Under the pieces are notes generated by a model. That model saw only the letters and a list, made by a program, of their open reading frames with translations, was not told where the DNA came from and did no database searches. The position numbers and the translations under genes are program-made. From positions 124,001-188,000 of the forward strand of contig NZ_VOHP01000001.1 in assembly GCF_007859205.1 (NCBI RefSeq): a stretch of 64,000 bases of DNA. The letters run 5' to 3'. Below, in pieces: positions 20,401 through 28,567 of the stretch. Each line of letters opens with the position of its first letter. The first letter of the stretch is position 1. The stretch comes from Streptococcus sp. sy004. Lineage in GTDB: Bacteria > Bacillota > Bacilli > Lactobacillales > Streptococcaceae.

Positions 20401-20618
20401 ATCAAGCAGCAGAGCGGCAAATTCGAACGGGTCATTTTAAGATTAACCCTTATACAGAGGATGGTCTTAGTGTGGCTGGTCGTCAACTGAAAAATATTAC
20501 ACGTTTTTCATCTGATCAACACATGAGTTATGCTCGTCCCTTGTTGAGAGTTAAGGAACGTGGAGAAAAACGTAAATCTTATTTATTAGGATTGATGGAG
20601 GGAAAAGATGAAGATTAA
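17445..20618 (+). CDS. rexB: ATP-dependent nuclease subunit B (RexB/AddB)
   Basis: Subunit of the RexAB (AddAB) helicase-nuclease that processes double-strand breaks for RecA. I start it at ATG 17445 (1057 residues), because the frame upstream of it contains the promoter. The RecB-type nuclease centre is GIVDYKSSAK near residue 880, with upstream RGIIDRLDG. The N-terminus shows no Walker A motif; the place where AddB has GxxGxGKT reads FYIAPNSLSFEKEGQV. The four cysteines of the Bacillus AddB Fe-S cluster are missing too (the first site reads FYDNQYLYFLRY, and there is only one cysteine in the protein). RexB therefore keeps the nuclease but neither ATP site nor cluster. Overlaps rexA by 11 bases. 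Confidence 0.94.
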   Translation: MKLLYTDIWQELTPLLVEEAKTLAKAGKRVFYIAPNSLSFEKEGQVLRLLPERASFAITVTRFAQMARYLTLNNIKQEETIDDQGLTMIFYKLLQDFSDSDLQVYHRVRTDQAFIQQLVELYQEVKTSHLDWLDLERLAEKEKASDLVKVFQAVDDFLVEHHLSQQSSLAFLSQEILAGRVDLSQFVIIIDGFTRFSAEEADLVRLLDANSHEVIVGVYASQKAYQAQYIDGHIYQASVTFLRGLSSQYQTRPIYLTSSVQSKSGQLVTQALEMKTSFTVGSLPKLSANPDKLQIWQAAQSKDEIEAVAKSIRQLVQSDQGWRYRDVTILVGDLTSYQLEIEKIFHQFDIPYYVAASQSMVDHPLVNFIEALERLKTYHYRAEDLLNLLKSGLYGQFDLEDLDQFEVYLNYADVKGYRQFKQNFTAKGQVGYDLDFLNDLRTRIITPLANFLNSRSQKATSLLIKFNDFLNQVDVMDNMQRLSQGMSQEELEQQEQVWQTFGRLLEQVHTIFGSSKLTVSDFLSILSSGMQASHYRTLPATVDVVKVQSYDLVTPHHNHFIFALGMTQSVFPLIKQNKSLLSDDERLLLNQQQEDQVGLDVVSHENGPRNHYLALSLLNSARQQLVCSFSQSAASSDDLSSYLKFLEELGLEKQKLSGENDSSAYKAMLSRLLAVNHLEIETDDRETFWQQAIPFLHQKLTENDLKTTLLDLPETVPIAAEVMQRWLPKDQLQLSVSALRTFYDNQYLYFLRYLLGLQEPESIYPDARQHGSYLHKVLEYFMADQSDQSFDQRFSQALAQTRQDRFLAPFYQQSAQGQFSRSILETIAVSVANFLEENKAIHVLKQEVPFHFNQGQQLQVRGIIDRLDGLFDGSQGIVDYKSSAKTFDLLDFYNGLDTQLVTYLQALKQTGQDPFGAMYLHLTEPHLKLKNIKKKEELIVKAYKTLAYKGLFLEDKKEFLDNGYYQLDLYSSKDIDRLLAYNQNLYQAAERQIRTGHFKINPYTEDGLSVAGRQLKNITRFSSDQHMSYARPLLRVKERGEKRKSYLLGLMEGKDED

Positions 20619-23600
20619 ACCATTTTTGACTACTGAAGAAATTGTTAGTCTTCAACAGATTGAAGCAAGCTCAGATAAGTTACAAAAGCGAACCCCAGAG
20701 CAGATTGAGGCGATTTATAGTCACGGTAAAAATATTTTGGTATCGGCTTCGGCTGGTTCTGGTAAGACTTTTGTCATGATTGAGCGAATTTTTGACATTA
20801 TCAGTCGAGGTTATCGGATTGATCAGCTATTCATTTCGACCTTCACCGTTAAGGCCGCAGGAGAGCTTAAGGAACGCTTAGAGAAAAAGTTGAGTCAAGC
20901 CTTGACTGAAACAGAAGATGTAGAAACGCGTCAGCACCTATCGACACAAATTCAACAACTCGCCCTAGCTGATATTGGGACCATGGATGCCTTTACCAAT
21001 AAATTGGTCAGTCGGTATGCCTACCTTTTAGGTCTGTCGCCACGTTTTAGGATTTTACAAGAGCAGAGTGATCGCAGATTGTTACAAGATGAGGTCTTTA
21101 GTGAGTTATTTCCTTCTTATCTAGAAGGAAAATCGAGTCGAGATTTTGTGCGTTTGGTTAGTAATTTTTCAGCCAATCGTAAGGATAGTAAGGCTTTTCA
21201 AGAGGTCGTTTATGCCATTTATGAGTTTAGTCAAAGTATGCCCAATCCAAAAGCTTGGATAAAAGACATCCTTTTAAGTGGTCATAGCAAGTTTTTAAAT
21301 TTGGATCACTTACCAGAATCTTGGGTGGAGCAACTACTTGCCACTTTGGAGCAAACAGCTGATGCTGTGGAAAACTTAACGCAACTGCCAGACTATCCGC
21401 AAGTGACTAAAGCCAACAAACCAACAGCGAAATATAAAAATCACCTACAACAAATTCAAACTCTTAGAGAAACCCGTGAACAGTTGTTGAATGGTGATAA
21501 GTCATCCTTTAGTCAACTTCTTGCTCATTTAACCCAAGTACTGCCAACTGGCGAAGAAGTAACCGTCAATAAAGTTGCCTATCCCATCTATACAGCTATA
21601 CAATTTCATCTGGCTCGTTTTCGTCACTTAGAGACGATTTTGAATTATCAAGGACAAGCAAGCCCACTTTTAGCCATCTTACGAGATTTTATTGATGATT
21701 TTTCACAACAATTCTTACAATTAAAAATTCAAGAAAATGCCCTAGAATTTAGTGATATTTCTCATTTTGCTATTGAACTTTTAGAAAATCATGAACAGTT
21801 ACGTCAACAATTTCAAGATGGTTATGTTGAAGTCATGGTGGACGAATACCAGGATAACAATCACTTGCAAGAACGCTTACTTGATTTATTGTCTAATGGT
21901 CGTAATCGCTTCATGGTGGGCGATATCAAGCAATCTATTTATCGTTTTCGTCAGTCAGATCCAAATATTTTCAAGTCACAGTTTGATCGTTATCAGACAA
22001 ATCCAGATCAAGGTCAGTTGATTCTTCTAAAAGAAAATTTTCGTAGCCAATCCAGTGTTTTAGACACAACTAATGCTTTCTTTCGTCGCTTGATGGATGA
22101 GAGTATTGGCGATGTTCGTTATGACCAAAGTCATCAGTTATTGGTGGGAAGTCCTGCCCAAGAGGTGACTGATAAACAGTTTCAGACCCAGTTTTATCTT
22201 TATGACCTTGATCAAAAAGACGAACAGTCAGAAGTGGGCGAAGCTGACTTGATTGCTAGGGAAATCATCAAACTTCATCAACAAGGTGTCAATTTTGACC
22301 AGATTTGCTTATTAGTACCTTCTAGAACGGCAAATGACAAGCTAACCAAGATTCTAAGCCAGTATGGTATTCCTGTTGTTGTCGATGAACAGGCTAAAAA
22401 TTACCTCCAGTCGATTGAAGTCATGGTCATGCTCGATACCTTAAGAACGATCAATAATCCTCTTAATGATTATCCCTTGGTGGCTCTCTTACGCTCTCCT
22501 ATGTTTGCTTTTAATGAAGATGATTTGGCTAGAATCGCTCTGCAATCCAAGGAAAAAATCCCCTTTTATCAAAAATTACAGTTAGCAATTACCCATGAGG
22601 GAGAAGCCATTGATTTGATTGATGTGGATTTAGAACAACGCTTGAAAAAATTTAATCATTGCCTTGATAAATGGCGTCAAGCTGCTAAGGTTAAACGTCT
22701 ATATCATCTGATTTGGCAGATTTATGAAGAAAAATTTTATTATGATTATGTTGGTGCTTTACCAAAAGGTCAGCAAGCACAAGCTAATCTTTATGCTTTG
22801 GCCAGTCGTGCCCATCTATTTGAACAAACAGGCTTTAAAGGGCTAACTCGCTTTATTCAAATGATTGATAAGGTTCTAGCTAATCAGCATGATTTGGCTA
22901 ATGTGGAGTTGCCTGTTAATCAAAATGCCGTCAATCTCATGACCATTCATAAAAGTAAGGGATTAGAGTTTGACTATGTCTTTGTTCTAAATCTTGCCAA
23001 AGAATTTAACAAACAATCATCAAGGCAGTCCTTTACCTTGAGTCGTGATTTAGGTTTGGGAATACAATACGTGGCAGATATGAAGGCAGAGTTTGATACC
23101 AACTTGGCTAGTTTACCGGTTAGCTTAGATACCCTCGCTTATCAAGTCATCAAAGAACAAAATGATTTAGCGGATTTATCAGAACGCTTGCGACTGCTCT
23201 ATGTAGCAATGACGAGAGCCAAGAAAAAACTGTACTTGATTGGTCAAGCCAGTCAAGAAAAATTTACCAGTCGAGAAGCCTCACCAAAGACAGCAGAAGG
23301 CTACTTGGCAGTTAATGTTCGTCAGAGTGCATCTAGCTTTCAAGATTTGTTGCTAGCAACCTTAGCCACATTTCCTCAAAAAGATTTTGCTCTGAATTTA
23401 GATTTTGTTGGTCCGGATGACTTAACCCCAGACAAGATTGGTCAACTAGATGATTGCCCACTTACTATTGACGAAATTCTAAACGAGAATTCTCAGGCTC
23501 AATTCGCTCAAGCACTTAGAGATTTAGAAGCAGCCTTGACCTATAATAAGAAATTTGAAGCAGCTATTACCTTGCCTAGTGTTCGCACACCTAGTCAACT

Positions 23601-24195
23601 TAAATCCCTTTATCAGCCAGTGACAGAGTTAGAGGGGGTTGCCATACTAGATAAGGAAGATATTCGTCTTGACTTCTCACTTCCAGATTTTAAATCATCT
23701 AAACCTCTGTCACCAGCAGCTTTGGGAAGTGCTACTCACCAACTTATGCAACTCTTACCTTTATCTGAACAAGTTGATTTATCTCAACTTAAGACCACTT
23801 TAGCTCAGCTTGATGTTGATAAAAATGTGAAACGCCACATTGATTTAGGCAAGCTAGCAGCTTTTTTCCAAACGGATTTAGGCTTGTTATTACAGAGACA
23901 TCATCACCTTGTTCAACGTGAAGCCCCTTTTTCCATGTTACATCAAGATGAAGCTAGCGGAGAAGATTATATTATTCGTGGGATTTTGGATGGTTATCTT
24001 GTACTAGATGATCGGATTATTCTATTTGATTATAAAACCGATCGTTTTAGTGATAAACAGGTTTTGATCAATCGCTACCGTAACCAAATGACTCTCTACG
24101 CCCAAGCCTTATCACAATCTTACCAGATTGAAACCGTTGAAAAATATCTCATTTTATTAGGTGGCAAGCAATTAGAAGTGGTTCAAGTACCATAA
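20608..24195 (+). CDS. rexA: ATP-dependent helicase/nuclease subunit A (RexA/AddA)
   Basis: 1195 residues: UvrD/Rep helicase plus C-terminal RecB-like nuclease. Walker A SASAGSGKT lies at residues 46-54, the Walker B box is VMVDEYQD, motif III-IV regions include FMVGDIKQSIYRFRQSDP, and motif VI is RLRLLYVAMTRAKKKL. The nuclease domain shows GILDGYL and LFDYKTDR. It carries the motor for the complex, since RexB has lost its ATP site. Translationally coupled to rexB. Ends at a bidirectional terminator. Confidence 0.96.
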   Translation: MKIKPFLTTEEIVSLQQIEASSDKLQKRTPEQIEAIYSHGKNILVSASAGSGKTFVMIERIFDIISRGYRIDQLFISTFTVKAAGELKERLEKKLSQALTETEDVETRQHLSTQIQQLALADIGTMDAFTNKLVSRYAYLLGLSPRFRILQEQSDRRLLQDEVFSELFPSYLEGKSSRDFVRLVSNFSANRKDSKAFQEVVYAIYEFSQSMPNPKAWIKDILLSGHSKFLNLDHLPESWVEQLLATLEQTADAVENLTQLPDYPQVTKANKPTAKYKNHLQQIQTLRETREQLLNGDKSSFSQLLAHLTQVLPTGEEVTVNKVAYPIYTAIQFHLARFRHLETILNYQGQASPLLAILRDFIDDFSQQFLQLKIQENALEFSDISHFAIELLENHEQLRQQFQDGYVEVMVDEYQDNNHLQERLLDLLSNGRNRFMVGDIKQSIYRFRQSDPNIFKSQFDRYQTNPDQGQLILLKENFRSQSSVLDTTNAFFRRLMDESIGDVRYDQSHQLLVGSPAQEVTDKQFQTQFYLYDLDQKDEQSEVGEADLIAREIIKLHQQGVNFDQICLLVPSRTANDKLTKILSQYGIPVVVDEQAKNYLQSIEVMVMLDTLRTINNPLNDYPLVALLRSPMFAFNEDDLARIALQSKEKIPFYQKLQLAITHEGEAIDLIDVDLEQRLKKFNHCLDKWRQAAKVKRLYHLIWQIYEEKFYYDYVGALPKGQQAQANLYALASRAHLFEQTGFKGLTRFIQMIDKVLANQHDLANVELPVNQNAVNLMTIHKSKGLEFDYVFVLNLAKEFNKQSSRQSFTLSRDLGLGIQYVADMKAEFDTNLASLPVSLDTLAYQVIKEQNDLADLSERLRLLYVAMTRAKKKLYLIGQASQEKFTSREASPKTAEGYLAVNVRQSASSFQDLLLATLATFPQKDFALNLDFVGPDDLTPDKIGQLDDCPLTIDEILNENSQAQFAQALRDLEAALTYNKKFEAAITLPSVRTPSQLKSLYQPVTELEGVAILDKEDIRLDFSLPDFKSSKPLSPAALGSATHQLMQLLPLSEQVDLSQLKTTLAQLDVDKNVKRHIDLGKLAAFFQTDLGLLLQRHHHLVQREAPFSMLHQDEASGEDYIIRGILDGYLVLDDRIILFDYKTDRFSDKQVLINRYRNQMTLYAQALSQSYQIETVEKYLILLGGKQLEVVQVP

Positions 24196-24228
24196 AAAAA
24201 AGACTGAATGTTATTCAGTCTTTTTATA
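24196..24228. terminator. Bidirectional terminator between rexA and a minus-strand gene
   Basis: AAAAAGACTGAAT and ATTCAGTCTTTTT are exact 13-base inverted arms with a 4-base loop. The TAA of the minus-strand gene lies at the end of the arm. Confidence 0.88.
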
Positions 24229-24532
24229 GTAAAAAATGCTCAATCTTAAAGTTCAAGTCAGGGTAGTTGTCAATCAATTCTTGGCTGGTTTCTTGATAGA
24301 GCTTGCGAATGTCAGCAATCTTATCTGGAAATTCATGTCCGATATAATGGGATTGACATTCCAAGGTTAGAAACAATTCATGAAAAAGTTGATTCATGCT
24401 TAGGAGCTTTTGATGAAGTTGATCATTGTCAACTAGAAAACCAGGCACTTCGTATTTAGACATCAACAGTGAATCAACAACAGGCTTTTTGACAGGATAG
24501 GTTCCATATTCCAAGCTAAATTCGTAGGTCAT
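24224..24532 (-). CDS. Conserved small soluble protein of unknown function
   Basis: 102 residues, acidic, no signal peptide or membrane segment, mostly helical after about residue 35 (QLHQKLLSMNQLFHELFLTLECQ). It looks like a streptococcal core hypothetical (possibly DUF5960, uncertain). The start is well marked by AAAGGAG seven bases ahead of the ATG. Monocistronic and convergent with rexA, with a minus-strand TAAAAT/TATGAT region around 24560-24570 as possible -10. Confidence 0.8.
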   Translation of the reverse strand: MTYEFSLEYGTYPVKKPVVDSLLMSKYEVPGFLVDNDQLHQKLLSMNQLFHELFLTLECQSHYIGHEFPDKIADIRKLYQETSQELIDNYPDLNFKIEHFLL

Positions 24533-24711
24533 GAGATCTCCTTTGGATTTGTTTGCCCCTATTTTATCATAAAATCAAAAAAACGAACAGATTTGCCACC
24601 TTTTGAATTAGTGATAAAAAAGTTTGGCAAGGCTTTGCAATTTTGACCAAAAGATAGTAAAATAAAAGTGGTTGATCTATCAATCTATTGCAAAGATTAA
24701 AGGAGATAAGC

Positions 24712-25701
24712 ATGGCTGAAAAAATTAGAGTACTGCTCTATTATAAGTATGTGCCAATTGAAAATGCGCAAGAATATGCAGCAGAACATTTGGCATTCTG
24801 TAAGTCAATCGGACTAAAAGGTCGTATTTTGATTGCCGATGAGGGAATCAATGGTACCGTTTCTGGTGACTATGAAACCACTCAAAAGTATATGGACTGG
24901 GTACATAGCGATGAACGTTTCGCTGACTTGTGGTTCAAGATTGACGAAGAAAATGAACAGGCTTTCCGTAAGATGTTTGTTCGCTATAAAAAAGAAATCG
25001 TTCATCTTGGTTTAGAAGATAATGATTTTGATAGCGACATCAATCCATTGGAAACAACAGGTGAATACCTATCACCAAAACAATTTAAGGAAGCCCTCCT
25101 TGACGAAAATACAGTCGTTTTGGATACGCGTAATGACTATGAGTATGATTTAGGTCATTTCCGTGGTGCCATTCGTCCAGACATTCGCAATTTCCGTGAA
25201 TTACCACAATGGGTTCGTGATAACAAAGAAAAATTCATGGACAAACGTGTTGTCGTTTACTGTACAGGTGGCGTCCGTTGTGAGAAATTCTCAGGTTGGA
25301 TGGTTCGTGAAGGTTATAAAGATGTTGGTCAATTACATGGTGGTATTGCCACTTATGGTAAAGATCCAGAAGTGCGTGGTGAACTATGGGAAGGTAAGAT
25401 GTACGTCTTTGATGACCGTATTGCCGTTGATGTTAACCACGTTGATCCAACAGTGATTGGTAAGGACTGGTATGACGGTTCATCGTGTGACCGTTACGTT
25501 AATTGTGCAAATCCATTCTGTAATCGCCAAATCTTCTCAACAGAAGAAAATGAACATAAATATGTTCGTGGTTGTTCTGCAGAATGTCGTGCTCATGAAA
25601 GAAACCGCTATGTTGTTGAGCACGGATTGACCCATGAAGAATGGGCAGCTCGTTTAGCGGAAATCGGTGAAACTTTGGAGTTTCATAGTTTATCAAATTA
25701 A
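24712..25701 (+). CDS. trhO: Rhodanese-like tRNA uridine 34 hydroxylase TrhO
   Basis: Oxygen-dependent hydroxylase making 5-hydroxyuridine at tRNA position 34 (YceA/UPF0176 family). An N-terminal acylphosphatase-like domain (about 1-100) is followed by a rhodanese domain with the active-site loop [16 protein letters not shown] (C184). A C-terminal cysteine cluster ([11 protein letters not shown] and CSAEC) looks like a small metal-binding element. I chose ATG 24712 (329 residues) over an upstream in-frame ATG at 24688 because AAAGGAG lies just before it. Monogenic, with a strong terminator after. Confidence 0.93.
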   Translation: MAEKIRVLLYYKYVPIENAQEYAAEHLAFCKSIGLKGRILIADEGINGTVSGDYETTQKYMDWVHSDERFADLWFKIDEENEQAFRKMFVRYKKEIVHLGLEDNDFDSDINPLETTGEYLSPKQFKEALLDENTVVLDTRNDYEYDLGHFRGAIRPDIRNFRELPQWVRDNKEKFMDKRVVVYCTGGVRCEKFSGWMVREGYKDVGQLHGGIATYGKDPEVRGELWEGKMYVFDDRIAVDVNHVDPTVIGKDWYDGSSCDRYVNCANPFCNRQIFSTEENEHKYVRGCSAECRAHERNRYVVEHGLTHEEWAARLAEIGETLEFHSLSN

Positions 25702-25711
25702 ACATTATCCT

Positions 25712-25743
25712 AACTAGTTAGCTTATTGCTAGCTAGTTTTTTG
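25712..25743 (+). terminator. Terminator after trhO
   Basis: AACTAGTTAGC and GCTAGCTAGTT pair over 11 bases (one T-G) around TTATT, followed by six T. Confidence 0.85.
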
Positions 25744-25798
25744 TTTGCTATCAAAGGGAAATAATAGACAAGCAAACGTGTAAGTGGTAAACTAGTTT

Positions 25799-25813
25799 TA
25801 GAAAACGATTTCA
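25799..25813 (+). promoter_or_regulatory. Candidate cre site (CcpA operator)
   Basis: AGAAAACGATTTCA (25800-25813) matches TGWAANCGNTNWCA at 13 of 14 positions, the only miss being the first T. It lies 42 bases before the start codon of the small membrane protein, in the promoter area, so it would be expected to repress in glucose. Confidence 0.55.
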
Positions 25814-25855
25814 AACTGTCCTAAATTTTTGTCGCTAATATAAAGGAGTCTAGTC

Positions 25856-26128
25856 ATGAACAAGCAGTTATTGCACCTTATCAAGCGTGGTAGTATCTTT
25901 TATCTATTTTTAGTCGTTATTGATTTACTAATAGAACTATTTCAGATCACTAAGAGTGGAACGATTATCACACTTTTTGGTGTAAAGATTATCAGTAAAA
26001 TCACGCCGAATGAATTAAACACAACCTTTTTATTACACGATCGATTACTGATTTCTTATCTTGTGACGATGCTTGCCTTTCTACTAGGAGCTTATTTCGT
26101 CAATAAGAAGAAATTTAGTAGCCCATAA
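25856..26128 (+). CDS. Small two-helix membrane protein of unknown function
   Basis: 90 residues with two hydrophobic segments (about 13-30 and 61-80), a short linker holding NELNTTFLLHDR and a basic C-terminus (NKKKF). Vaguely like LlsX-type small membrane proteins, but I cannot assign it. Ribosome-binding site AAGGAG is good. Monocistronic, with its own terminator and a cre-like operator ahead, so catabolite control is likely. Confidence 0.75.
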   Translation: MNKQLLHLIKRGSIFYLFLVVIDLLIELFQITKSGTIITLFGVKIISKITPNELNTTFLLHDRLLISYLVTMLAFLLGAYFVNKKKFSSP

Positions 26129-26177
26129 AACAAAGACATGAAACCATCCCTAGCAAACATAATAGAATAAAGTCCTT

Positions 26178-26213
26178 AAAGACATCAAGAAGAGAACTTG
26201 GTGTCTTTTTATT
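26178..26213 (+). terminator. Terminator after the small membrane protein
   Basis: AAAGACATCAAG and CTTGGTGTCTTT pair over 12 bases (one T-G), followed by a T-run. Confidence 0.8.
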
Positions 26214-26263
26214 TATTAAAATAATTCAATTTATTATTTTTGTTTAATTATTCTGAAAACAAC

Positions 26264-26292
26264 TTGACAATCTAAATCTTTTGACATATAAT
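26264..26292 (+). promoter_or_regulatory. Consensus promoter of the FAH-family hydratase gene
   Basis: TTGACA (26264-26269), a 17-base spacer and TATAAT (26287-26292): both hexamers are exact. A second TTGACA at 26281 overlaps the spacer and is not correctly placed. High basal transcription is expected unless a repressor acts. Confidence 0.85.
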
Positions 26293-26320
26293 AATGAAAA
26301 CAAAATGAAGGAGTATTATG

Positions 26321-27067
26321 ATGACAACAGTTGAAAAATTATACCAAGCCTATAAAACCAATCAACCATTACCCTTGGGGCAGGTTGAAGCGACAACTAA
26401 GGAAGAAGCCTATGCTATCCAAGACGGTGTTCTTGCTCTTAAAGAAGCAGATGGTCAAACACTCAAAGGGTATAAAATCAGTTTAACTAGTCAAAAGACA
26501 CAAGATCTTTTCAACAGTGATTCGCCGCTTTATGGTGGGATGACGGATGTTACTGTGAAACACACTTACTCCCTAAAAGATTACAATCAGCCGCTTTTAG
26601 AGTTGGAATTGGTCTTTTTAACCGAAGATGAGTTATTGCCAACAGATTCTTTAGAAGAGCTAATGGCTAAGTGTAGAGTAGCTCCTGGTTTAGAAGTGCC
26701 AGATGCGCGTTATCAAGATTGGTTCCCTAAAGCTAGTTTGTATGAGGTTATCGCTGATGGTGCGGTTAATGGTGGTGTAGCTTATGGGGAAGCTAAGAAA
26801 GTGAGCTTGGAAGATATTGCAGATGTGGCAGGTCAACTTTTCTTTAATGATGAGTTGGTAACTGAAGGACGCTCGACAGAAGTTTTGGGGCATCCTGTTC
26901 ATTCACTTAAATGGTTGGTTGATACCCTAGCTGAACATGGTAAGACTCTCCCAGCAGGCATGTTTGTTTCATCAGGGACTTTTGTAATGCCAGTGAAGTT
27001 AGAAGTTGGAACATATAAGGCAGTTTATGACAATCTTGGTTCAGTTGAGCTAGTTGTGACAGAATAA
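26321..27067 (+). CDS. 2-keto-4-pentenoate hydratase-like protein (fumarylacetoacetase superfamily)
   Basis: 248 residues, full length for the MhpD-like group of the FAH superfamily. These enzymes hydrate or decarboxylate 2-keto acids using a divalent metal. Conserved pieces are GYKISLTSQ, the metal-ligand region LELELVFL and APGLEVPDARYQDW, and VNGGVAYG. No partner gene of an aromatic-degradation pathway is present, so the real substrate is open. I prefer ATG 26321 to ATG 26318 because AAGGAG is then seven bases away. Monocistronic: consensus promoter before, long hairpin after. Confidence 0.82.
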   Translation: MTTVEKLYQAYKTNQPLPLGQVEATTKEEAYAIQDGVLALKEADGQTLKGYKISLTSQKTQDLFNSDSPLYGGMTDVTVKHTYSLKDYNQPLLELELVFLTEDELLPTDSLEELMAKCRVAPGLEVPDARYQDWFPKASLYEVIADGAVNGGVAYGEAKKVSLEDIADVAGQLFFNDELVTEGRSTEVLGHPVHSLKWLVDTLAEHGKTLPAGMFVSSGTFVMPVKLEVGTYKAVYDNLGSVELVVTE

Positions 27068-27083
27068 GGTTTTGAAAAATCAC

Positions 27084-27122
27084 AAAAATAGCAAGTGTTG
27101 ATAAAACGCTTGCTATTTTTGT
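27084..27122 (+). terminator. Terminator after the FAH-family gene
   Basis: AAAAATAGCAAGTGTT and AACGCTTGCTATTTTT form a 16-bp stem (one T-G) around a short loop. Confidence 0.88.
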
Positions 27123-27158
27123 TTGATAACTAAATAATTTTATTATAAAACTTTTTTC

Positions 27159-27187
27159 TTGCCAATCTTTATTTTTTAATGTAGAAT
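27159..27187 (+). promoter_or_regulatory. Promoter of fabM
   Basis: -35 TTGCCA (27159-27164), a 17-base spacer and -10 TAGAAT (27182-27187). Confidence 0.75.
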
Positions 27188-27205
27188 AAGGTTAATCTGA
27201 AAAAT

Positions 27206-27222
27206 GGTTTGAAAATCAAATC
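27206..27222 (+). promoter_or_regulatory. FabT operator ahead of fabM
   Basis: TTTGAAAATCAAA (27208-27220) fits the FabT box core TTTGA-nnn-TCAAA. It lies about 14 bases after the expected transcript start, between the promoter and the ribosome-binding site, so FabT could block elongation there. Confidence 0.7.
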
Positions 27223-27250
27223 ATTTTAAGGGGAAGGAGGAAGAGAAAAG

Positions 27251-28042
27251 ATGACCTATAAGGGAATTATTTATACGGTGGAAGATCAAGTGGCGACACT
27301 TACTTTTAATCGTCCAGACGTTTCTAATGGTTTTAACATTCCTATGTGTCAGGAAATTTTGGATGTTTTAGATAAAGTGGCTCAAGATGATCAGATCAGC
27401 CTCCTAATGATTAAGGCCAATGGCAAAGTGTTTTCAGTCGGTGGTGATTTGGTTGAAATGCAACGAGCTGTTGAGGCAGACGATGTGCAATCCTTGGTGT
27501 TAATTGCTGATTTGGTTAATCAGATTTCATTTGCGATTAAAAAATTACCCAAGCCAGTCATCATGAGTATTGATGGTGCGGTGGCTGGTGCGGCAGCTAA
27601 TATGGCTGTTGCTGCAGATTTTGTGATTGCAAGCGAGCAAACCAAATTCATTCAAGCCTTTGTCAATGTTGGCTTGGCTCCAGATGCGGGTGGCTTATTT
27701 TTGATGACACGAGCGGTTGGAGCAAACCGAGCAACCCAATTAGCCATGACTGGTGAGGGCTTGTCGGCTGAAAAAGCTCTTGATTATGGTATTGTCTATC
27801 GGATGTGTCCGGCTGATAAATTGGAAAAAACGACGACTCAGTTGATTAAAAAACTCTTGCGTGGCTCTATCAATTCTTATCGAGCTATCAAAGAGATGGT
27901 TTGGGCTTCTGAATTTCAAGATTGGCAGGCCTATACTAAGTTAGAATTAGACTTGCAAGAGAACTTGGCATTCAAAGAAGACTTCAAAGAGGGGGTTCGT
28001 GCCTATGCCGAACGTCGTCGTCCACGATTTACAGGTCAATAA
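27251..28042 (+). CDS. fabM: Trans-2,cis-3-decenoyl-ACP isomerase FabM
   Basis: Crotonase-fold isomerase that makes the cis-3 double bond, the branch point to unsaturated fatty acids in streptococci. 263 residues. The oxyanion-hole segments are KVFSVGGDL and [17 protein letters not shown]. FabM rather than a beta-oxidation hydratase is inferred from its position at the head of the fab cluster and the absence of other beta-oxidation genes. Ribosome-binding site GGAAGGAGG. Own promoter and FabT box. Confidence 0.9.
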   Translation: MTYKGIIYTVEDQVATLTFNRPDVSNGFNIPMCQEILDVLDKVAQDDQISLLMIKANGKVFSVGGDLVEMQRAVEADDVQSLVLIADLVNQISFAIKKLPKPVIMSIDGAVAGAAANMAVAADFVIASEQTKFIQAFVNVGLAPDAGGLFLMTRAVGANRATQLAMTGEGLSAEKALDYGIVYRMCPADKLEKTTTQLIKKLLRGSINSYRAIKEMVWASEFQDWQAYTKLELDLQENLAFKEDFKEGVRAYAERRRPRFTGQ

Positions 28043-28066
28043 TTTTTGGCAAACCATAGCATATAG

Positions 28067-28095
28067 TTGCTTATGATTAGAAAAGTTGGTATAAT
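28067..28095 (+). promoter_or_regulatory. Promoter of fabT-fabH-acpP
   Basis: -35 TTGCTT (28067-28072), a 17-base spacer and -10 TATAAT (28090-28095) with TGG ahead (extended -10). Confidence 0.78.
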
Positions 28096-28109
28096 TTGAG
28101 AGTCAAATT
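28093..28109 (+). promoter_or_regulatory. FabT operator overlapping the fabT promoter
   Basis: AATTTGAGAGTCAAATT is a perfect 7+3+7 palindrome whose left end is shared with the -10 TATAAT. FabT bound here would exclude RNA polymerase, giving autorepression and control of fabH and acpP. Confidence 0.88.
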
Positions 28110-28132
28110 TTGTCAAAAATCAGGAGATCAGC

Positions 28133-28567
28133 ATGGAATACGATCAAATAAACGAATACCTTGTTAATATTTTTAATCGGATTCTAATCATTGAAGAGAT
28201 GAGTCTGCGAACCAGTCAATTCAATGATGTTTCTCTCAAAGAAATGCACACGATTGAAATTATTGGCAAAGGCTCTCAAGTGACACCGAGTGATATTGCG
28301 CGTGAGCTGATGGTCACATTGGGAACAGTCACGACTAGTTTGAACAAACTTGAAAAAAAGGGTTATGTTCAACGGGCCAGATCTGATGTTGATCGACGAG
28401 TGGTTTACCTTAGTCTAACAAAAAAAGGAAGATTACTGAATCGTCTGCATGCCAAATTCCACAAGTCTATGGTCACTCACATCATTGAGGATCTTGATCC
28501 AGCTGAGATTGATATTTTGACTAGAGGTTTGGGCAATCTTCATCAATTTTTGGAGGATTTAGTCTAA
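28133..28567 (+). CDS. fabT: MarR-family repressor FabT
   Basis: 144-residue winged-helix MarR protein and the known repressor of streptococcal fatty-acid synthesis, acting with acyl-ACP as co-repressor. The recognition helix lies in [28 protein letters not shown], and the wing in [17 protein letters not shown]. Sits between fabM and fabH, with operators at three cluster promoters. Its stop overlaps the fabH ATG by one base (TAATG). Confidence 0.94.
   Translation: MEYDQINEYLVNIFNRILIIEEMSLRTSQFNDVSLKEMHTIEIIGKGSQVTPSDIARELMVTLGTVTTSLNKLEKKGYVQRARSDVDRRVVYLSLTKKGRLLNRLHAKFHKSMVTHIIEDLDPAEIDILTRGLGNLHQFLEDLV

Noticed and set aside
24688-24711. Upstream ATG for trhO
   Set aside because: No ribosome-binding site; AAAGGAG directly precedes ATG 24712.
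26281-26292. Second TTGACA as an alternative -35
   Set aside because: It abuts the -10 TATAAT with no spacer; the TTGACA at 26264 has the correct 17-base distance.
27122-27134. TTTGATAACTAAA as a fourth FabT box
   Set aside because: The right half (CTAAA) breaks the palindrome, and it lies upstream of the fabM -35.
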